A program made the translations under genes and the position numbers. 64,000 bases of DNA from Defluviicoccus sp046348835 (GTDB taxonomy: Bacteria > Pseudomonadota > Alphaproteobacteria > Rhodospirillales > Defluviicoccaceae), in contig JAXMDM010000002.1 of assembly GCA_046348835.1 (NCBI GenBank), positions 372,001 through 436,000 on the forward strand, read 5' to 3'. The notes beneath the pieces are model-generated. The model was not told where the DNA came from. It searched no databases and was given only the letters and a program-made list of their open reading frames with translations. How positions within the stretch are numbered: the stretch's first letter is position 1; every line of letters begins with the position of its first letter. This document shows, piece after piece, positions 40,379-49,701 of the stretch.

Positions 40379-42193
40379 TCACGGAGCAGGATTGAGCGGC
40401 CAGAAGATCGGCAGGAAAAAAGTGGCAACCAGCCACAGGATGATATTGAGCGGCAGGCCCACCTTGGTGAAGTCGAGGAACCGATATCCGCCGGCACCGT
40501 AGACGAACGTATTGGTCTGATACCCGATCGGCGTCGCAAAGCTGGCCGAGGCGGCAAACATCACCGCGATCACAAAGGGTCGGGAATCGACCCCCATCTC
40601 GTTGGCAAGCCCAATGGCGATCGGTGTCAGCAGAATGGCCGCCGCATTGTTGCTGATGAACTCGGTGAGCGTCGAGGTGATGAGATAGACGATCGACAGC
40701 ACCGCGATCGGTCCGAGGTTCCCCACCGTACGCACCAGCATGGCGACAACCACCTCGGCGGCGCCCGACTTTTCCATGGCGAGACCGATGGCGAGCATGC
40801 CGAAAATCAGCATCAGAATCGGCCAGTGGATGGCTTCGTAGGCTTCGTCCGCATCGAGACAGCCGAAGGCGACGACGATCGCGGCGGCGATCAGGGCCGT
40901 CGACGTGATCGGCAGTATTTCCGTGGCGGAAAGGGCGACGACGGCGGTGGTGGCGGCGACGGCGATCCACGCCTTGTTTCGTCGGAACGGACGTACGGTC
41001 ACTTCCGTCAGGTTGATGAGTTCCTGGCGGTCGAACAGCCGCTTCAGGCTTTCGCCCGGACCTTCCAGCAGCAAGGTGTCACCGAACTGCAGTCGGAGGT
41101 TCTCGAAATTGGTGTGAAGGCTCTCGCTCTGCCGGTGGATGGCAAAAATGTAGGTGTCATAGAGGCGTCGCAGATTGAGATCGGCCACCCGCTGCCCAAC
41201 CAGGCTGGAGCGCGGGCCGACGATGCCTTCGACCATGCGAACGCCCCGGGATCCGATGGGTTCGACCATCGGAGCGGGATTCCCTTCCGGGGCGTTGGCA
41301 TCGAACTGGACATCACCCGCCGAGCGCAGGCCGACGAACTCGGCAACGCTCGTTCGCAGCACGAGCCGATCGTTCGTGGCGAGCCGGGGCTCGCCGTGCT
41401 CCGGATTGAAGGACCTTCCGTCGCGGATCAAGTCCACCACGTGATGCCCGCGTTTCCGGCTCAGGCCTGCTTCCGTCAGCGTCTTGCCGATCAGGGGCGA
41501 GTCGTGTGGTACCAGTAACTCGGTCAGGAATTTCCGCTGCGACGTGTCGATCAGGGTATCCGACAGCGTCTGACGATCGGGTAGCAGGCGATATCCGACC
41601 ACAAAAAGATAAATAAAGCCGACGACGGAGTAGAGAATCCCGAACGGCGTAATCTCGAACAGGCCAATCGCCGGCAACTGGGCACTCTGCACGACGCCGT
41701 CGACGAGGATATTGGTGGAGGTGCCGATCAGGGTGCAGGTGCCGCCCAAAATGGTCGCGAACGACAGCGGGATCAGCATCTTCGAGGGTGACAGCTTAAG
41801 CGTATGGGCGAGCGCGATCACCACCGGGGTCAGAATAACCACGATCGGGGTATTGTTGACGAACGCCGACAGGACCGTGGCGATCACCATGATCGCGGCG
41901 AGTGCGTGTGTGGGCGAGCGCCAATTGACCCTGGCCAACTGCTGGGCCATGGCGTCGATGACGCCCGTCCTTTCCAGGGCAGCGGAGAGGATGAACAAAC
42001 AGGCGACGGTAAACGGTGCGGGGTTGGAGAAGACGCTCAGGACCTCCTTCGACGACAGAATGCCGAGCGCCAGGAGGACGGCGACGCCGCAAAGGGCAAG
42101 GATGTCCGGGGCGATGAGCTCCTTGATCATCCCGCCGAAGACGATCACCGTCAAAGCCAGGACGATGACCACCTGCAGGGTTTCCCAACTCAA
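40379..42193 (-). CDS. SLC13-family permease with two RCK_C (TrkA-C) domains
   Basis: A 604-residue divalent-anion:Na+ symporter-like protein. The N-terminal membrane half (APDILALCGVAVLLALG, FVNNTPIVVILTPVVIALA) and C-terminal membrane half (FISNNAAAILLTPIAIGLA, TPIGYQTN) flank a soluble central region holding two RCK_C domains (about residues 205-390). This matches the SLC13/ArsB-like transporters of sulfate, dicarboxylates or similar anions; the substrate cannot be told. The start is TTG 42193, supported by GGGGAGGA about 7 nt upstream. It converges on the small membrane gene across the 40342-40364 hairpin. Confidence 0.88.
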   Translation of the reverse strand: MSWETLQVVIVLALTVIVFGGMIKELIAPDILALCGVAVLLALGILSSKEVLSVFSNPAPFTVACLFILSAALERTGVIDAMAQQLARVNWRSPTHALAAIMVIATVLSAFVNNTPIVVILTPVVIALAHTLKLSPSKMLIPLSFATILGGTCTLIGTSTNILVDGVVQSAQLPAIGLFEITPFGILYSVVGFIYLFVVGYRLLPDRQTLSDTLIDTSQRKFLTELLVPHDSPLIGKTLTEAGLSRKRGHHVVDLIRDGRSFNPEHGEPRLATNDRLVLRTSVAEFVGLRSAGDVQFDANAPEGNPAPMVEPIGSRGVRMVEGIVGPRSSLVGQRVADLNLRRLYDTYIFAIHRQSESLHTNFENLRLQFGDTLLLEGPGESLKRLFDRQELINLTEVTVRPFRRNKAWIAVAATTAVVALSATEILPITSTALIAAAIVVAFGCLDADEAYEAIHWPILMLIFGMLAIGLAMEKSGAAEVVVAMLVRTVGNLGPIAVLSIVYLITSTLTEFISNNAAAILLTPIAIGLANEMGVDSRPFVIAVMFAASASFATPIGYQTNTFVYGAGGYRFLDFTKVGLPLNIILWLVATFFLPIFWPLNPAP

Positions 42194-42469
42194 CCCACGT
42201 CCTCCCCTGTGATTGCCGTGCGAGCCGAAGCGGTGCGAACCCTAAGCGATCGGCCGCGTTGCGGCAAAGGCGAACTGGGGGGCGCGGGTCAACGGGGATG
42301 CAGGGGCAGACCCAATCTTATGCTCGACACGTCCGCCATATTCCCCGATGGTGCGAAAGGGCTGCCCTGCGCGCCACGCCTCCCGTCACATCCGTTGCGG
42401 TAAGTCGTCTCTCCGCATCGCCGGTTGGTCGGGCGGGCGAGTTCCGACGGTCAATCGAGAAAGGATACG

Positions 42470-42667
42470 ATGACTACTCATGCGGAGCTGTCCGCGCGGC
42501 TTCTAAGGGAAGCGGCGGCGATCTTTCGGACGATGGCTTGGCCCGATGCGGAAGTGACGAACCGGGTCGAAACCTTCAGCAAGCTGTTTGACCGAGTGGC
42601 CGACCTGGTGGAGGTGGATCCCACCGGCGAGATCTCGACCATCGAAATCGACAGCAGGCCTTCCTAA
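42470..42667 (+). CDS. Small hypothetical protein, 65 residues
   Basis: ATG 42470 is preceded by GAAAGGA 6 nt upstream. The soluble product starts MTTHAELSARLLREAAAIF and ends EIDSRPS. It looks helical with no Cys or signal peptide. I do not recognise a family. Its stop overlaps the stop of the SDR gene by 4 nt, tail to tail. The 276 bp before it (42194-42469), shared with the divergent permease, contain no other gene I can support. Confidence 0.65.
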   Translation: MTTHAELSARLLREAAAIFRTMAWPDAEVTNRVETFSKLFDRVADLVEVDPTGEISTIEIDSRPS

Positions 42668-43389
42668 GCATCGATGGTCTCTCCGTTGCGCTCGGAGGCG
42701 GCTTCGGCAAGGCGCACGAAGGTTTCGGTAATGGCCGAGGGCGGCCTCAGCGACAGCGGATCCTCGCCGGGAAAGGCGTGAGCGCGCAAGCGGGTACGGG
42801 TCGGCCCCGGGCGAATGAGATTGGCCCGCACCGGTGTCGTACGTCCCACTTCTTCCGCATAGGTCCTGACCATGGTTTCGAGGGCTGCCTTGCTGGCGGC
42901 GTAGGGTCCCCAATAGGCATGGCCGCCGGCCACCCGGTCGGTGACGAAGATGGCCCGGCCCGCCGCCGACTGGCGCAGGAGCGGATCGAAGGCGCGAAGC
43001 AGGCGCCAGTTGGCGGTGACGTTGACGGCAAACACCCGCTCCCAGACGGCGGGCGAGACATGACCGAGGGGGGAGAGGACACCCAGTTCGCCGGCACTGC
43101 CGCACAGGATATCGAGGCGCTGCCAGCGTTCCCAGACCGCCACCGCCATCCGTTCGATCACCTCGGCATCGGTGAGATCCACCGGCACCAGCGACGCCTG
43201 GCGGCCGAAGCGGCGCACCGCATCGTCCGTCTCCTCCAGCGCACCTTGCGTCCGTCCCACCAGAACCACATCCGCGCCCTCTTCGGCGAAGTGAAGGGCG
43301 ACGGCACGACCGATGCCGTGTGAGGCGCCTGTGATCAGGGCGACGCGGCCTTCGAGGCGGCCGGGCTCGCCGGAGACGGGGCTGTTCAT
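42664..43389 (-). CDS. Short-chain dehydrogenase/reductase with non-canonical active-site Ser position
   Basis: A 241-residue classical-type SDR. It has TGASHGIGRA nucleotide binding near residue 20, the NNAG-equivalent CGSAGELG, and catalytic YAASK (Tyr-x-x-x-Lys). The strand that normally carries the catalytic Ser reads FVTDRVAGG, without Ser at the usual place. Substrate unknown. The overall look is close to the YciK-like SDRs. It is the last gene of the dnaB-purF series and overlaps purF by 4 nt (ATGA). Confidence 0.85.
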   Translation of the reverse strand: MNSPVSGEPGRLEGRVALITGASHGIGRAVALHFAEEGADVVLVGRTQGALEETDDAVRRFGRQASLVPVDLTDAEVIERMAVAVWERWQRLDILCGSAGELGVLSPLGHVSPAVWERVFAVNVTANWRLLRAFDPLLRQSAAGRAIFVTDRVAGGHAYWGPYAASKAALETMVRTYAEEVGRTTPVRANLIRPGPTRTRLRAHAFPGEDPLSLRPPSAITETFVRLAEAASERNGETIDA

Positions 43390-44873
43390 TCCTCCAGCAG
43401 CGAAAGCTGGCCGTGGAGGGGATTGATCGCGTCGTGATCGACGAGACGGATGGGATAGTCGCCGGTGAAACAGGCGTCACAGTATTGCGGCCGGCTGGGT
43501 ACGCGGCCGCCCTCGCCCAGCGCCCGGTAAAGCCCGTCGAGGGAAATGTAGGCGAGTGAGTCGACGCCGATGTAGCGGACCATTTCCTCCAGATTGCGGG
43601 TCGCGGCGAGAAGCTCCGCCCGCTCCGGGGTATCGATGCCGTAAAAGCAGGAATGGGTCGTCGGTGGGCTGGACACGCGCAAATGTACTTCCTTGGCGCC
43701 GGCATTGCGCACCATCTGCACGATCTTCACCGAGGTCGTGCCGCGAACGATCGAGTCGTCGACCAAGATCACCCGCTTGCCTTTAAGGCGAGCGGCGTTG
43801 GCATTGTGCTTGAGCCGCACCCCCAGCAGGCGGATGTGCTGGGTGGGTTCGATGAAGGTGCGTCCCACATAGTGGTTGCGGATGATCCCGAGCTCGAACG
43901 GGATACCCGATTGCCTGGCGTAGCCGATGGCGGCGGGCACGCCGGAATCGGGCACCGGGACGACGAGATCGGCGTCGACGCCGCTCTCGCGGGCCAGTTC
44001 CTGGCCGATGCGCCATCGCACGTCGTAAACGTTGCGGGCGTCGATGGTCGAGTCGGGACGGGCGAAATAGATATACTCGAAAACGCAGAAGCGGCGCGGC
44101 ACCTTAGCGAACGGCTTGATGGAGCGCAGCCCGTTGTCGTCGATGACGACCATCTCGCCGGGCTCGACGTCGCGCACGAACTCGGCGCCGATAATGTCGA
44201 GGGCGCAGGATTCCGAGCATAGAATCCAGGCCCCGTCCAGGCGCCCGAGGATGAGCGGGCGGACTCCGTAGGGATCCCGCATGCCGATCAGTTTGCGCCT
44301 GGTGATGGCCACCAGCGAGTAGGTCCCTTCCAGCTGGCGCAGCGCGTCGATCAGCCGGTCGACCACGGTCGAGTAATGACTGGTCGCCACCAGATGGATG
44401 ATCGTCTCGGTGTCGGTGGTGGAATGAAAGATGGCGCCGCGGCGGACCAGGTCTTTGCGGATGGCGAGCGCGTTGGTCAGATTGCCGTTGTGGGAGATGG
44501 TGAGGCCGCCGAATTCGAAATCGGCGAAAAGCGGCTGAACGTTGCGCAGCACGGTCTCGCCGGTGGTGGCGTAGCGCACATGTCCCACCGCCATATTCCC
44601 CGGAAGGTGGTCGATGATGTGCTCCGAACCGAAATTGTCGCCCACCAGGCCGAGGGCTTTATGGGCGTGGAAATGCTCGCCATCACAGGAAACGATCCCC
44701 GCTGCCTCCTGGCCGCGGTGCTGCAGGGCGTGCAATCCGAGCACCGTGGTCGCGGCGGCATCGTCGTGACCGAAGATCCCGAATACGCCACACTCATCGT
44801 GGAAATGGTCATCGAGCGGGAGCAGTGAACGCGCGTCTGCCATTCCTGGTTCGACCATGACGCCCCTCTCCAT
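43386..44873 (-). CDS. purF: Amidophosphoribosyltransferase
   Basis: A 495-residue enzyme of the first committed step of purine synthesis (PRPP + Gln to phosphoribosylamine). The N-terminal glutaminase (Ntn) nucleophile is Cys28 in DECGVFGIFG after a propeptide that must be removed. It also has HALQHRGQEAAG, GHVRYATTG, and the PRPP-binding VILVDDSIVRGTT. Start ATG 44873 overlaps the cvpA stop (TGATG). GTG 44876 and ATG 44858 (with AGAGGGG nearby) are alternatives. Gene order cvpA-purF is widely conserved. Confidence 0.96.
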   Translation of the reverse strand: MERGVMVEPGMADARSLLPLDDHFHDECGVFGIFGHDDAAATTVLGLHALQHRGQEAAGIVSCDGEHFHAHKALGLVGDNFGSEHIIDHLPGNMAVGHVRYATTGETVLRNVQPLFADFEFGGLTISHNGNLTNALAIRKDLVRRGAIFHSTTDTETIIHLVATSHYSTVVDRLIDALRQLEGTYSLVAITRRKLIGMRDPYGVRPLILGRLDGAWILCSESCALDIIGAEFVRDVEPGEMVVIDDNGLRSIKPFAKVPRRFCVFEYIYFARPDSTIDARNVYDVRWRIGQELARESGVDADLVVPVPDSGVPAAIGYARQSGIPFELGIIRNHYVGRTFIEPTQHIRLLGVRLKHNANAARLKGKRVILVDDSIVRGTTSVKIVQMVRNAGAKEVHLRVSSPPTTHSCFYGIDTPERAELLAATRNLEEMVRYIGVDSLAYISLDGLYRALGEGGRVPSRPQYCDACFTGDYPIRLVDHDAINPLHGQLSLLEE

Positions 44874-45550
44874 CACCGGTTGCCTTCGAGGAGCCGATCA
44901 ATCTCCCGCCGTTCCCGCTCGTCGTAGCCCTTCGGCTCGTGCTCGACTCGCGTTTCCGGCGCCTTCGGTTCGGGGCTTATCATGTCGCGAACGATTCGTT
45001 CCGTTTCAAGGGCTTTGCGCTCCTGCGCGCGGGAGTTCGTGCCCGCTCCGGAAACGCCGGATGGACCACGGTCGACGAGGGAAGACAGCTGGGCCGCCCC
45101 CCATTCCACCGCCGGGCGCAGTCGCGCCTCCCTGATCCAGGTCGGCTGTTCCTGTGGCGTCATCAGCCATTGCACCGGGATAAAGGCGAGGCAGATGAGG
45201 ACGGCGCCGCGCACAAGCCCGAAAACGAAGCCGAGCGAGCGGTCGATGGCGCTGAGCTTGGAGCCGTGCACCCGCGAGGCGATGGCGCGGGTGATGATCG
45301 AAAGGACGATCATCGCCAGGATGAAGATGCTGGCGCCCGCGGCAAAATCGGCGAGCAGTGGCGGTTGGATGACGTCACGGACGTAGGGGCGGACCACGGG
45401 CAGGCCGAAGATGACGGCGGCCGCGGCGCCGATCCAGCCGGCGATGGACAAGGCCTCGTGGACGAAGCCGCGACCGAAGGCGAGGATCGCCGAGATCAGC
45501 ACTACGGCGATCAGCGTCACGTCGATAAGGGTGAAGGGGAAGCTAGCCAT
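44873..45550 (-). CDS. cvpA: Colicin V production family membrane protein CvpA
   Basis: A 225-residue protein from ATG 45550 with about four N-terminal helices: TLIDVTLIAVVLISAILAFGRGFVHEALSI is the typical CvpA opening, followed by WIGAAAAVIFGLPVVRPYV and IDRSLGFVFGLVRGAVLICLAF. The C-terminal 60 residues are hydrophilic and charged. Its role is not resolved beyond colicin V production and envelope/biofilm phenotypes. It overlaps radA by 8 nt and purF by 1-4 nt. Confidence 0.92.
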   Translation of the reverse strand: MASFPFTLIDVTLIAVVLISAILAFGRGFVHEALSIAGWIGAAAAVIFGLPVVRPYVRDVIQPPLLADFAAGASIFILAMIVLSIITRAIASRVHGSKLSAIDRSLGFVFGLVRGAVLICLAFIPVQWLMTPQEQPTWIREARLRPAVEWGAAQLSSLVDRGPSGVSGAGTNSRAQERKALETERIVRDMISPEPKAPETRVEHEPKGYDERERREIDRLLEGNR

Positions 45551-46958
45551 GCTTAACCTTTTCTCCGGTGCGCGGCCCGCTCCCGGCCGCGATCGTCGCG
45601 CCCGAGCGGACCAGCCCCAGCAGATCGGAGACGTGGCCGATTTCGTGCAGCCTGAGCCCGGTGGCGGCACTCCCGGGGGAACGCCGGGCCGGCACGATGG
45701 CTTGGCGGAAACCGAGCTTTGCCGCCTCCTTTAGCCGTGCTTCGGTGCGGGCGACGGCGCGGACCTCGCCGGCGAGCCCGACTTCGCCGAACACCACCGT
45801 ATCCGCCGGCAGGGCCCGTTCCGATGCCGCCGATGCCAGCGCCGCGCAGACGGCGAGATCTGCCGCAGGTTCGGTGATCTTCAGACCGCCGGCGACGTTG
45901 AGAAAGACATCCGAAATGCCGACACCCATGCCGCACCGGGCTTCCAGCACCGCCAGCAGCATTGCCAAACGGCCGCCGTCCCAGCCGACGACGGTGCGCC
46001 GAGGCGTCGCCAGTGGCGACGGTGCGATCAGCGACTGGATCTCGACGAGCAGTGGGCGTGTGCCCTCCATACCGGCGAACACGGCGCTGCCGGCGACCCC
46101 GCTCTCGCGCTCGGCGAGGAAGAGCAGCGACGGATTGGGGACCTCCCGCAGTCCGGCATCGGACATTTCGAACACACCGATCTCGTCGGTGGCGCCGTAG
46201 CGGTTCTTCACCGCCCGAAGGATGCGGAACTGATGGCCGCGATCGCCCTCGAAATAGAGGACCGCGTCCACCATGTGCTCCAGCACCCGTGGGCCGGCGA
46301 TCATCCCCTCCTTGGTGACGTGGCCGACGAGGAGGAGAACGAAGCCGCGGCTCTTCGCCAGCCGGATCAGCGCCTGGGCCGAGGCGCGCACCTGGGCGAC
46401 CGTTCCGGGGGCGGACTCCAGATCGTCGCAGAACAAGGTCTGGATGGAATCGATAATCACCACATCGGCCGTGCCGGGACTGTCGAGGCCGGCGACGATC
46501 TCGGTGACGGCTGTCGCCGTTGCCAGGCTCACCGGGGCAGCGCCCACCCCGAGGCGCCCGGCCCGCAACCGCAGTTGGTCGATCGCTTCCTCGCCGGAGA
46601 TATAGACGGCCTTGAGCTCGGCAGCGAGGGCCGCCGCCACCTGCAACAGCAGTGTCGACTTGCCAATACCGGGATCACCGCCGATGAGGACCGCAGAGCC
46701 GGGGACCAGGCCGCCGCCGGTGACCCGGTCGAATTCGGCGATGCGGGTGGTCCGTCGCTCGATGGGCGCTCCCTCGCCCTGGAGTGGGACCAGGGCGAGC
46801 CGGCGCACATGGCCGCGTCGCCGGGCGGTGGGGACCAGCGGCTGTGCGCTTTCCTCGGTCAGCGAGTTCCACGCCGAGCAAGCCTCGCATCGGCCACTCC
46901 ACTTGGGGTGAACAGCCCCGCAAGTCTGGCAAACGTAGTGGCTCGCCGCACGGGCCAT
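45543..46958 (-). CDS. radA: DNA repair protein RadA (Sms)
   Basis: A 471-residue RecA-like DnaB-type helicase assisting homologous recombination. It shows an N-terminal C4 zinc motif (CQTCG...CEAC), Walker A GGDPGIGKSTL, RadA-specific KNRYG (KNRFG-type), Walker B VVIIDSIQT, and a C-terminal Lon-like domain (GGLKITEPAADLAVCAALASA). Start ATG 46958. It is followed by cvpA with an 8-nt overlap. The gap to mlaF upstream is 34 nt. Confidence 0.96.
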   Translation of the reverse strand: MARAASHYVCQTCGAVHPKWSGRCEACSAWNSLTEESAQPLVPTARRRGHVRRLALVPLQGEGAPIERRTTRIAEFDRVTGGGLVPGSAVLIGGDPGIGKSTLLLQVAAALAAELKAVYISGEEAIDQLRLRAGRLGVGAAPVSLATATAVTEIVAGLDSPGTADVVIIDSIQTLFCDDLESAPGTVAQVRASAQALIRLAKSRGFVLLLVGHVTKEGMIAGPRVLEHMVDAVLYFEGDRGHQFRILRAVKNRYGATDEIGVFEMSDAGLREVPNPSLLFLAERESGVAGSAVFAGMEGTRPLLVEIQSLIAPSPLATPRRTVVGWDGGRLAMLLAVLEARCGMGVGISDVFLNVAGGLKITEPAADLAVCAALASAASERALPADTVVFGEVGLAGEVRAVARTEARLKEAAKLGFRQAIVPARRSPGSAATGLRLHEIGHVSDLLGLVRSGATIAAGSGPRTGEKVKHG

Positions 46959-46992
46959 GATTGTGGCTCAGTTCTCGCGAGATCGATGCATT

Positions 46993-47772
46993 TCAGACCT
47001 CGATTGCCATCTGGATCGGCCCTTCGGCGCGGCCATGGATGAACTGCTCGACCCGCGCATCATCGGTTTGGTCGATTTCTCCTACCGCACCGTGCCAGAT
47101 GATCCGTCCCTGATAAAGCATGGCAATTCGATGGGCAATCTTGCGCGCGCTGGCCATGTCGTGGGTGATCGAGAGCGCGGTCGCGCCCACCTGCCGGGTG
47201 GTCTTGACGATCAGGTTGTTGATGACGTCGGCCATGATCGGATCGAGGCCGGTGGTCGGCTCGTCGAAGAAGACGAGATCGGGGTCGCTGGCGATGGCGC
47301 GGGCCAGTGCCACCCGCTTTTGCATGCCGCCGGAAAGCTCGCTGGGGTAATGGCGGGCGACCGACGGTTCCAGCCCCACCTGCGCCAGCTTGCCGATGGC
47401 GACGGCCTCGGCCGAGGCTCGCTCGACCCGCTCCTGCGCCAGGAGGCCGAAGGCGACATTCTCCCACACCGGCAAGCTGTCGAACAGTGCCGCCCCCTGA
47501 AACAGCATGCCGCACTTGCGGTTGATGATGTCGCGCCGCTCGCCGCGCAGGCCGACGGTCTCTTCGTCATCGATAAGGATGCTGCCTTGATCGGGGCGGA
47601 TCAGCCCGAGGACGCATTTGATCAGCACCGATTTGCCGCTGCCGGAGCCGCCGATGACGACCAGCGACTCCCCCTCCATCACGTCGATATCCACCCCGCT
47701 CAGCACCGCTTTGTTGCCGAACGACTTGTAGAGACCGCGAATGCTCAGCTTGACGGGCCGGTCCGGGGTCAT
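46993..47772 (-). CDS. mlaF: ABC transporter ATP-binding protein MlaF
   Basis: A 259-residue ATPase of the Mla phospholipid transport system, which maintains outer-membrane lipid asymmetry. It shows Walker A GGSGSGKSVL, signature LSGGMQKRVALARA, Walker B FFDEPTTGLDP and H-loop SITHDM. The start overlaps the mlaE stop (ATGA). The other Mla genes (mlaD, mlaC, mlaB) are not in the window. Confidence 0.92.
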   Translation of the reverse strand: MTPDRPVKLSIRGLYKSFGNKAVLSGVDIDVMEGESLVVIGGSGSGKSVLIKCVLGLIRPDQGSILIDDEETVGLRGERRDIINRKCGMLFQGAALFDSLPVWENVAFGLLAQERVERASAEAVAIGKLAQVGLEPSVARHYPSELSGGMQKRVALARAIASDPDLVFFDEPTTGLDPIMADVINNLIVKTTRQVGATALSITHDMASARKIAHRIAMLYQGRIIWHGAVGEIDQTDDARVEQFIHGRAEGPIQMAIEV

Positions 47773-48542
47773 CGGGCAAAAAACATTTCGGTGAGAACGT
47801 AATCGACGGAGAGGATCAGGATCGACGCCGATACCACCGCGTTGGTGGTGGCGGTGCCGACGCCGTGGGCGCCGCCGCGGGAGACGTAGCCATGGTAGCA
47901 GCCCATCAGGGTGATGATGAGGCCGAACACCGCCGCCTTGACCAGCCCCGAGACCACGTCCCCCATGGTCAGCGCTTCCCAGGTGCTCTGCAGGTAGGTG
48001 GCGGGGTTGAAACCGAGCTTGAACACGGAAACCAAGTACCCGCCCAAAACACCGATCAGATCGGCGACGAGGACGAGGATGGGCATGACGATGACGCCGG
48101 CGATCAGCCGCGGCACCACCAGGTATTTTTTCGGATTGGTCGACAGCGTCGACAGCGCATCGATCTGCTCGGTGACGCGCATGGTGCCGATCTCGGCCGC
48201 CATGGCGGCGCCGACCCGGCCGGCGACCATCAATCCGGCAAGGACCGGCCCCAGTTCCCGGGTGATGGAGACGACGACGACCTTGGCGACGGCCCCTTCC
48301 GCCGAAAAACGGGAAAAGCCGGTGTAGCTCTGCAACGCCAGCACCATACCGGTGAAGATCGCCGTCAGTCCGACCACCGGCAGGGAGTAGAAGCCGATGT
48401 CGACGAGCTGGCGGACGATGGTCCGCCAGTAGATGGGCCGGCGGGCGCAGTGGCCGAGGCTCGACCCGGCGAATACGACGAGTTGACCGATACTGGCCAG
48501 CGAGCTCAGGGCGAAACGGCCGAGACTTTGTAGCGCACCCAT
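47769..48542 (-). CDS. mlaE: ABC transporter permease MlaE
   Basis: A 257-residue permease from ATG 48542 (MGALQSLGRFAL); the longer open frame lies over alr and is rejected. Family landmarks are FTGMVLALQSYTGF, LGPVLAGLMVAGRVGAAMAAEIGTMRVTEQIDAL and GTATTNAVVSASILILSVDY. It forms the transmembrane pore for phospholipid movement with MlaF. It lies 4 nt downstream of alr. Confidence 0.93.
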   Translation of the reverse strand: MGALQSLGRFALSSLASIGQLVVFAGSSLGHCARRPIYWRTIVRQLVDIGFYSLPVVGLTAIFTGMVLALQSYTGFSRFSAEGAVAKVVVVSITRELGPVLAGLMVAGRVGAAMAAEIGTMRVTEQIDALSTLSTNPKKYLVVPRLIAGVIVMPILVLVADLIGVLGGYLVSVFKLGFNPATYLQSTWEALTMGDVVSGLVKAAVFGLIITLMGCYHGYVSRGGAHGVGTATTNAVVSASILILSVDYVLTEMFFAR

Positions 48543-48546
48543 CCGG

Positions 48547-49701
48547 TCAGCAACCGCTGCCGGTGTAGACCCGATGGTAACGGCGGCCGAGAGCGGTGAG
48601 GATCTCGTAGGCGATGGTGCCGGCCTCGCCGGCGACGGCATCGATCGGGTGGTGCGGACCGATCAGCTCGATGAATCCGCCCGGACGCGCCAGCGGCTCG
48701 GGCACGGCGGTGACGTCGAATGTGGTAAGGTCCATGGAAACCCGTCCGACCAGCGGCACCGCCTGGTCTCCCACATAACCGGTCCCACGATTGCCGAGCG
48801 ACCTGAGGAAACCATCGGCATAGCCTATGGCGACCGTAGCGATGCGCGCACGGTGTGCACTTTTATGCAGAGCACCGTAGCCAACGGTCGCCCCAACGTC
48901 AATCTCGCGCACCTGGAGGATGCGACCGTCGAGGCGGACGACCGGCTGCATCGGGTTGGCGGCGATCCGGTCCGTTGAGGGTGCGCCTCCATAGAGAGCG
49001 ATGCCGGGGCGGACCAGGTGGCCGTGAAAGGGAGCGCCGAGAAAGACGCCGCCGGAGTTGGCGAGCGATGCCGGTGCCGGCGGCAGATTACTGACCGTTT
49101 GACGAAACAGGGCGAGTTGGCGGGCATTGAGCGGATGCCGCGGCGAATCGGCGCACGCCAAGTGGCTCAGAATGAGGGTGATCTTGAGGGGCTGCAACCG
49201 CGACGGGGCCGCCGCCAGCTGGGCGACTTCCGTGGGCGGGAGTCCCAGGCGGGACATACCGGTGTCGACGTGCAGTGCCGCCGCCAGCGGCCGGTTGAGT
49301 TCGCGGGCCCGAGCCGCCCAGCGGTCGATGTCGGCGAGGCTGTTGAGCACCGGTTGCAGGCCGTACTGCAAAAAGTCGGCCTCGCTGCCGGGGATCAGCC
49401 CGTTCAGGACATAGACCGAGGACGGCCCGCCGACGATGCCCGAGACCCGGCGCTCATTTTCGCCGGCCAGCAAACCGGCGACCTCGATCCCTTCGTCGAG
49501 CCCGGCGACGAAGTAGGTGCGGCATCCCGCCTGCGCCAGAGCCGGCACCACGCGCGAGGCGCCTAGCCCGTAGGCGTCGGCCTTGACCACCGCGGCGCAT
49601 TCCGCCGGCTGCACCCGAGCCACCAGCGCCCGCCAGTTGGCGACGATCGCGCCCACATCGATCCACAGGATGCCGCCGGCGACGCGGGCGTCGTTGCTCA
49701 C
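48547..49701 (-). CDS. alr: Alanine racemase
   Basis: A 384-residue PLP fold-type III enzyme making D-Ala for peptidoglycan. The PLP-Lys lies in VVKADAYGLGA near residue 40, the second catalytic base Tyr in VGYGALH, and RVSMDLTTFDV is conserved. Start GTG 49701 overlaps the dnaB stop (GTGA), so it is translationally coupled to dnaB. Confidence 0.96.
   Translation of the reverse strand: MSNDARVAGGILWIDVGAIVANWRALVARVQPAECAAVVKADAYGLGASRVVPALAQAGCRTYFVAGLDEGIEVAGLLAGENERRVSGIVGGPSSVYVLNGLIPGSEADFLQYGLQPVLNSLADIDRWAARARELNRPLAAALHVDTGMSRLGLPPTEVAQLAAAPSRLQPLKITLILSHLACADSPRHPLNARQLALFRQTVSNLPPAPASLANSGGVFLGAPFHGHLVRPGIALYGGAPSTDRIAANPMQPVVRLDGRILQVREIDVGATVGYGALHKSAHRARIATVAIGYADGFLRSLGNRGTGYVGDQAVPLVGRVSMDLTTFDVTAVPEPLARPGGFIELIGPHHPIDAVAGEAGTIAYEILTALGRRYHRVYTGSGC

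Noticed and set aside
37546..42193. A coherent multi-gene defence island around the TIR gene
   Set aside because: Apart from the TIR gene the neighbours are a PhaC-like hydrolase, a small protein and a permease. No integrase, second effector or sensor gene supports an island.
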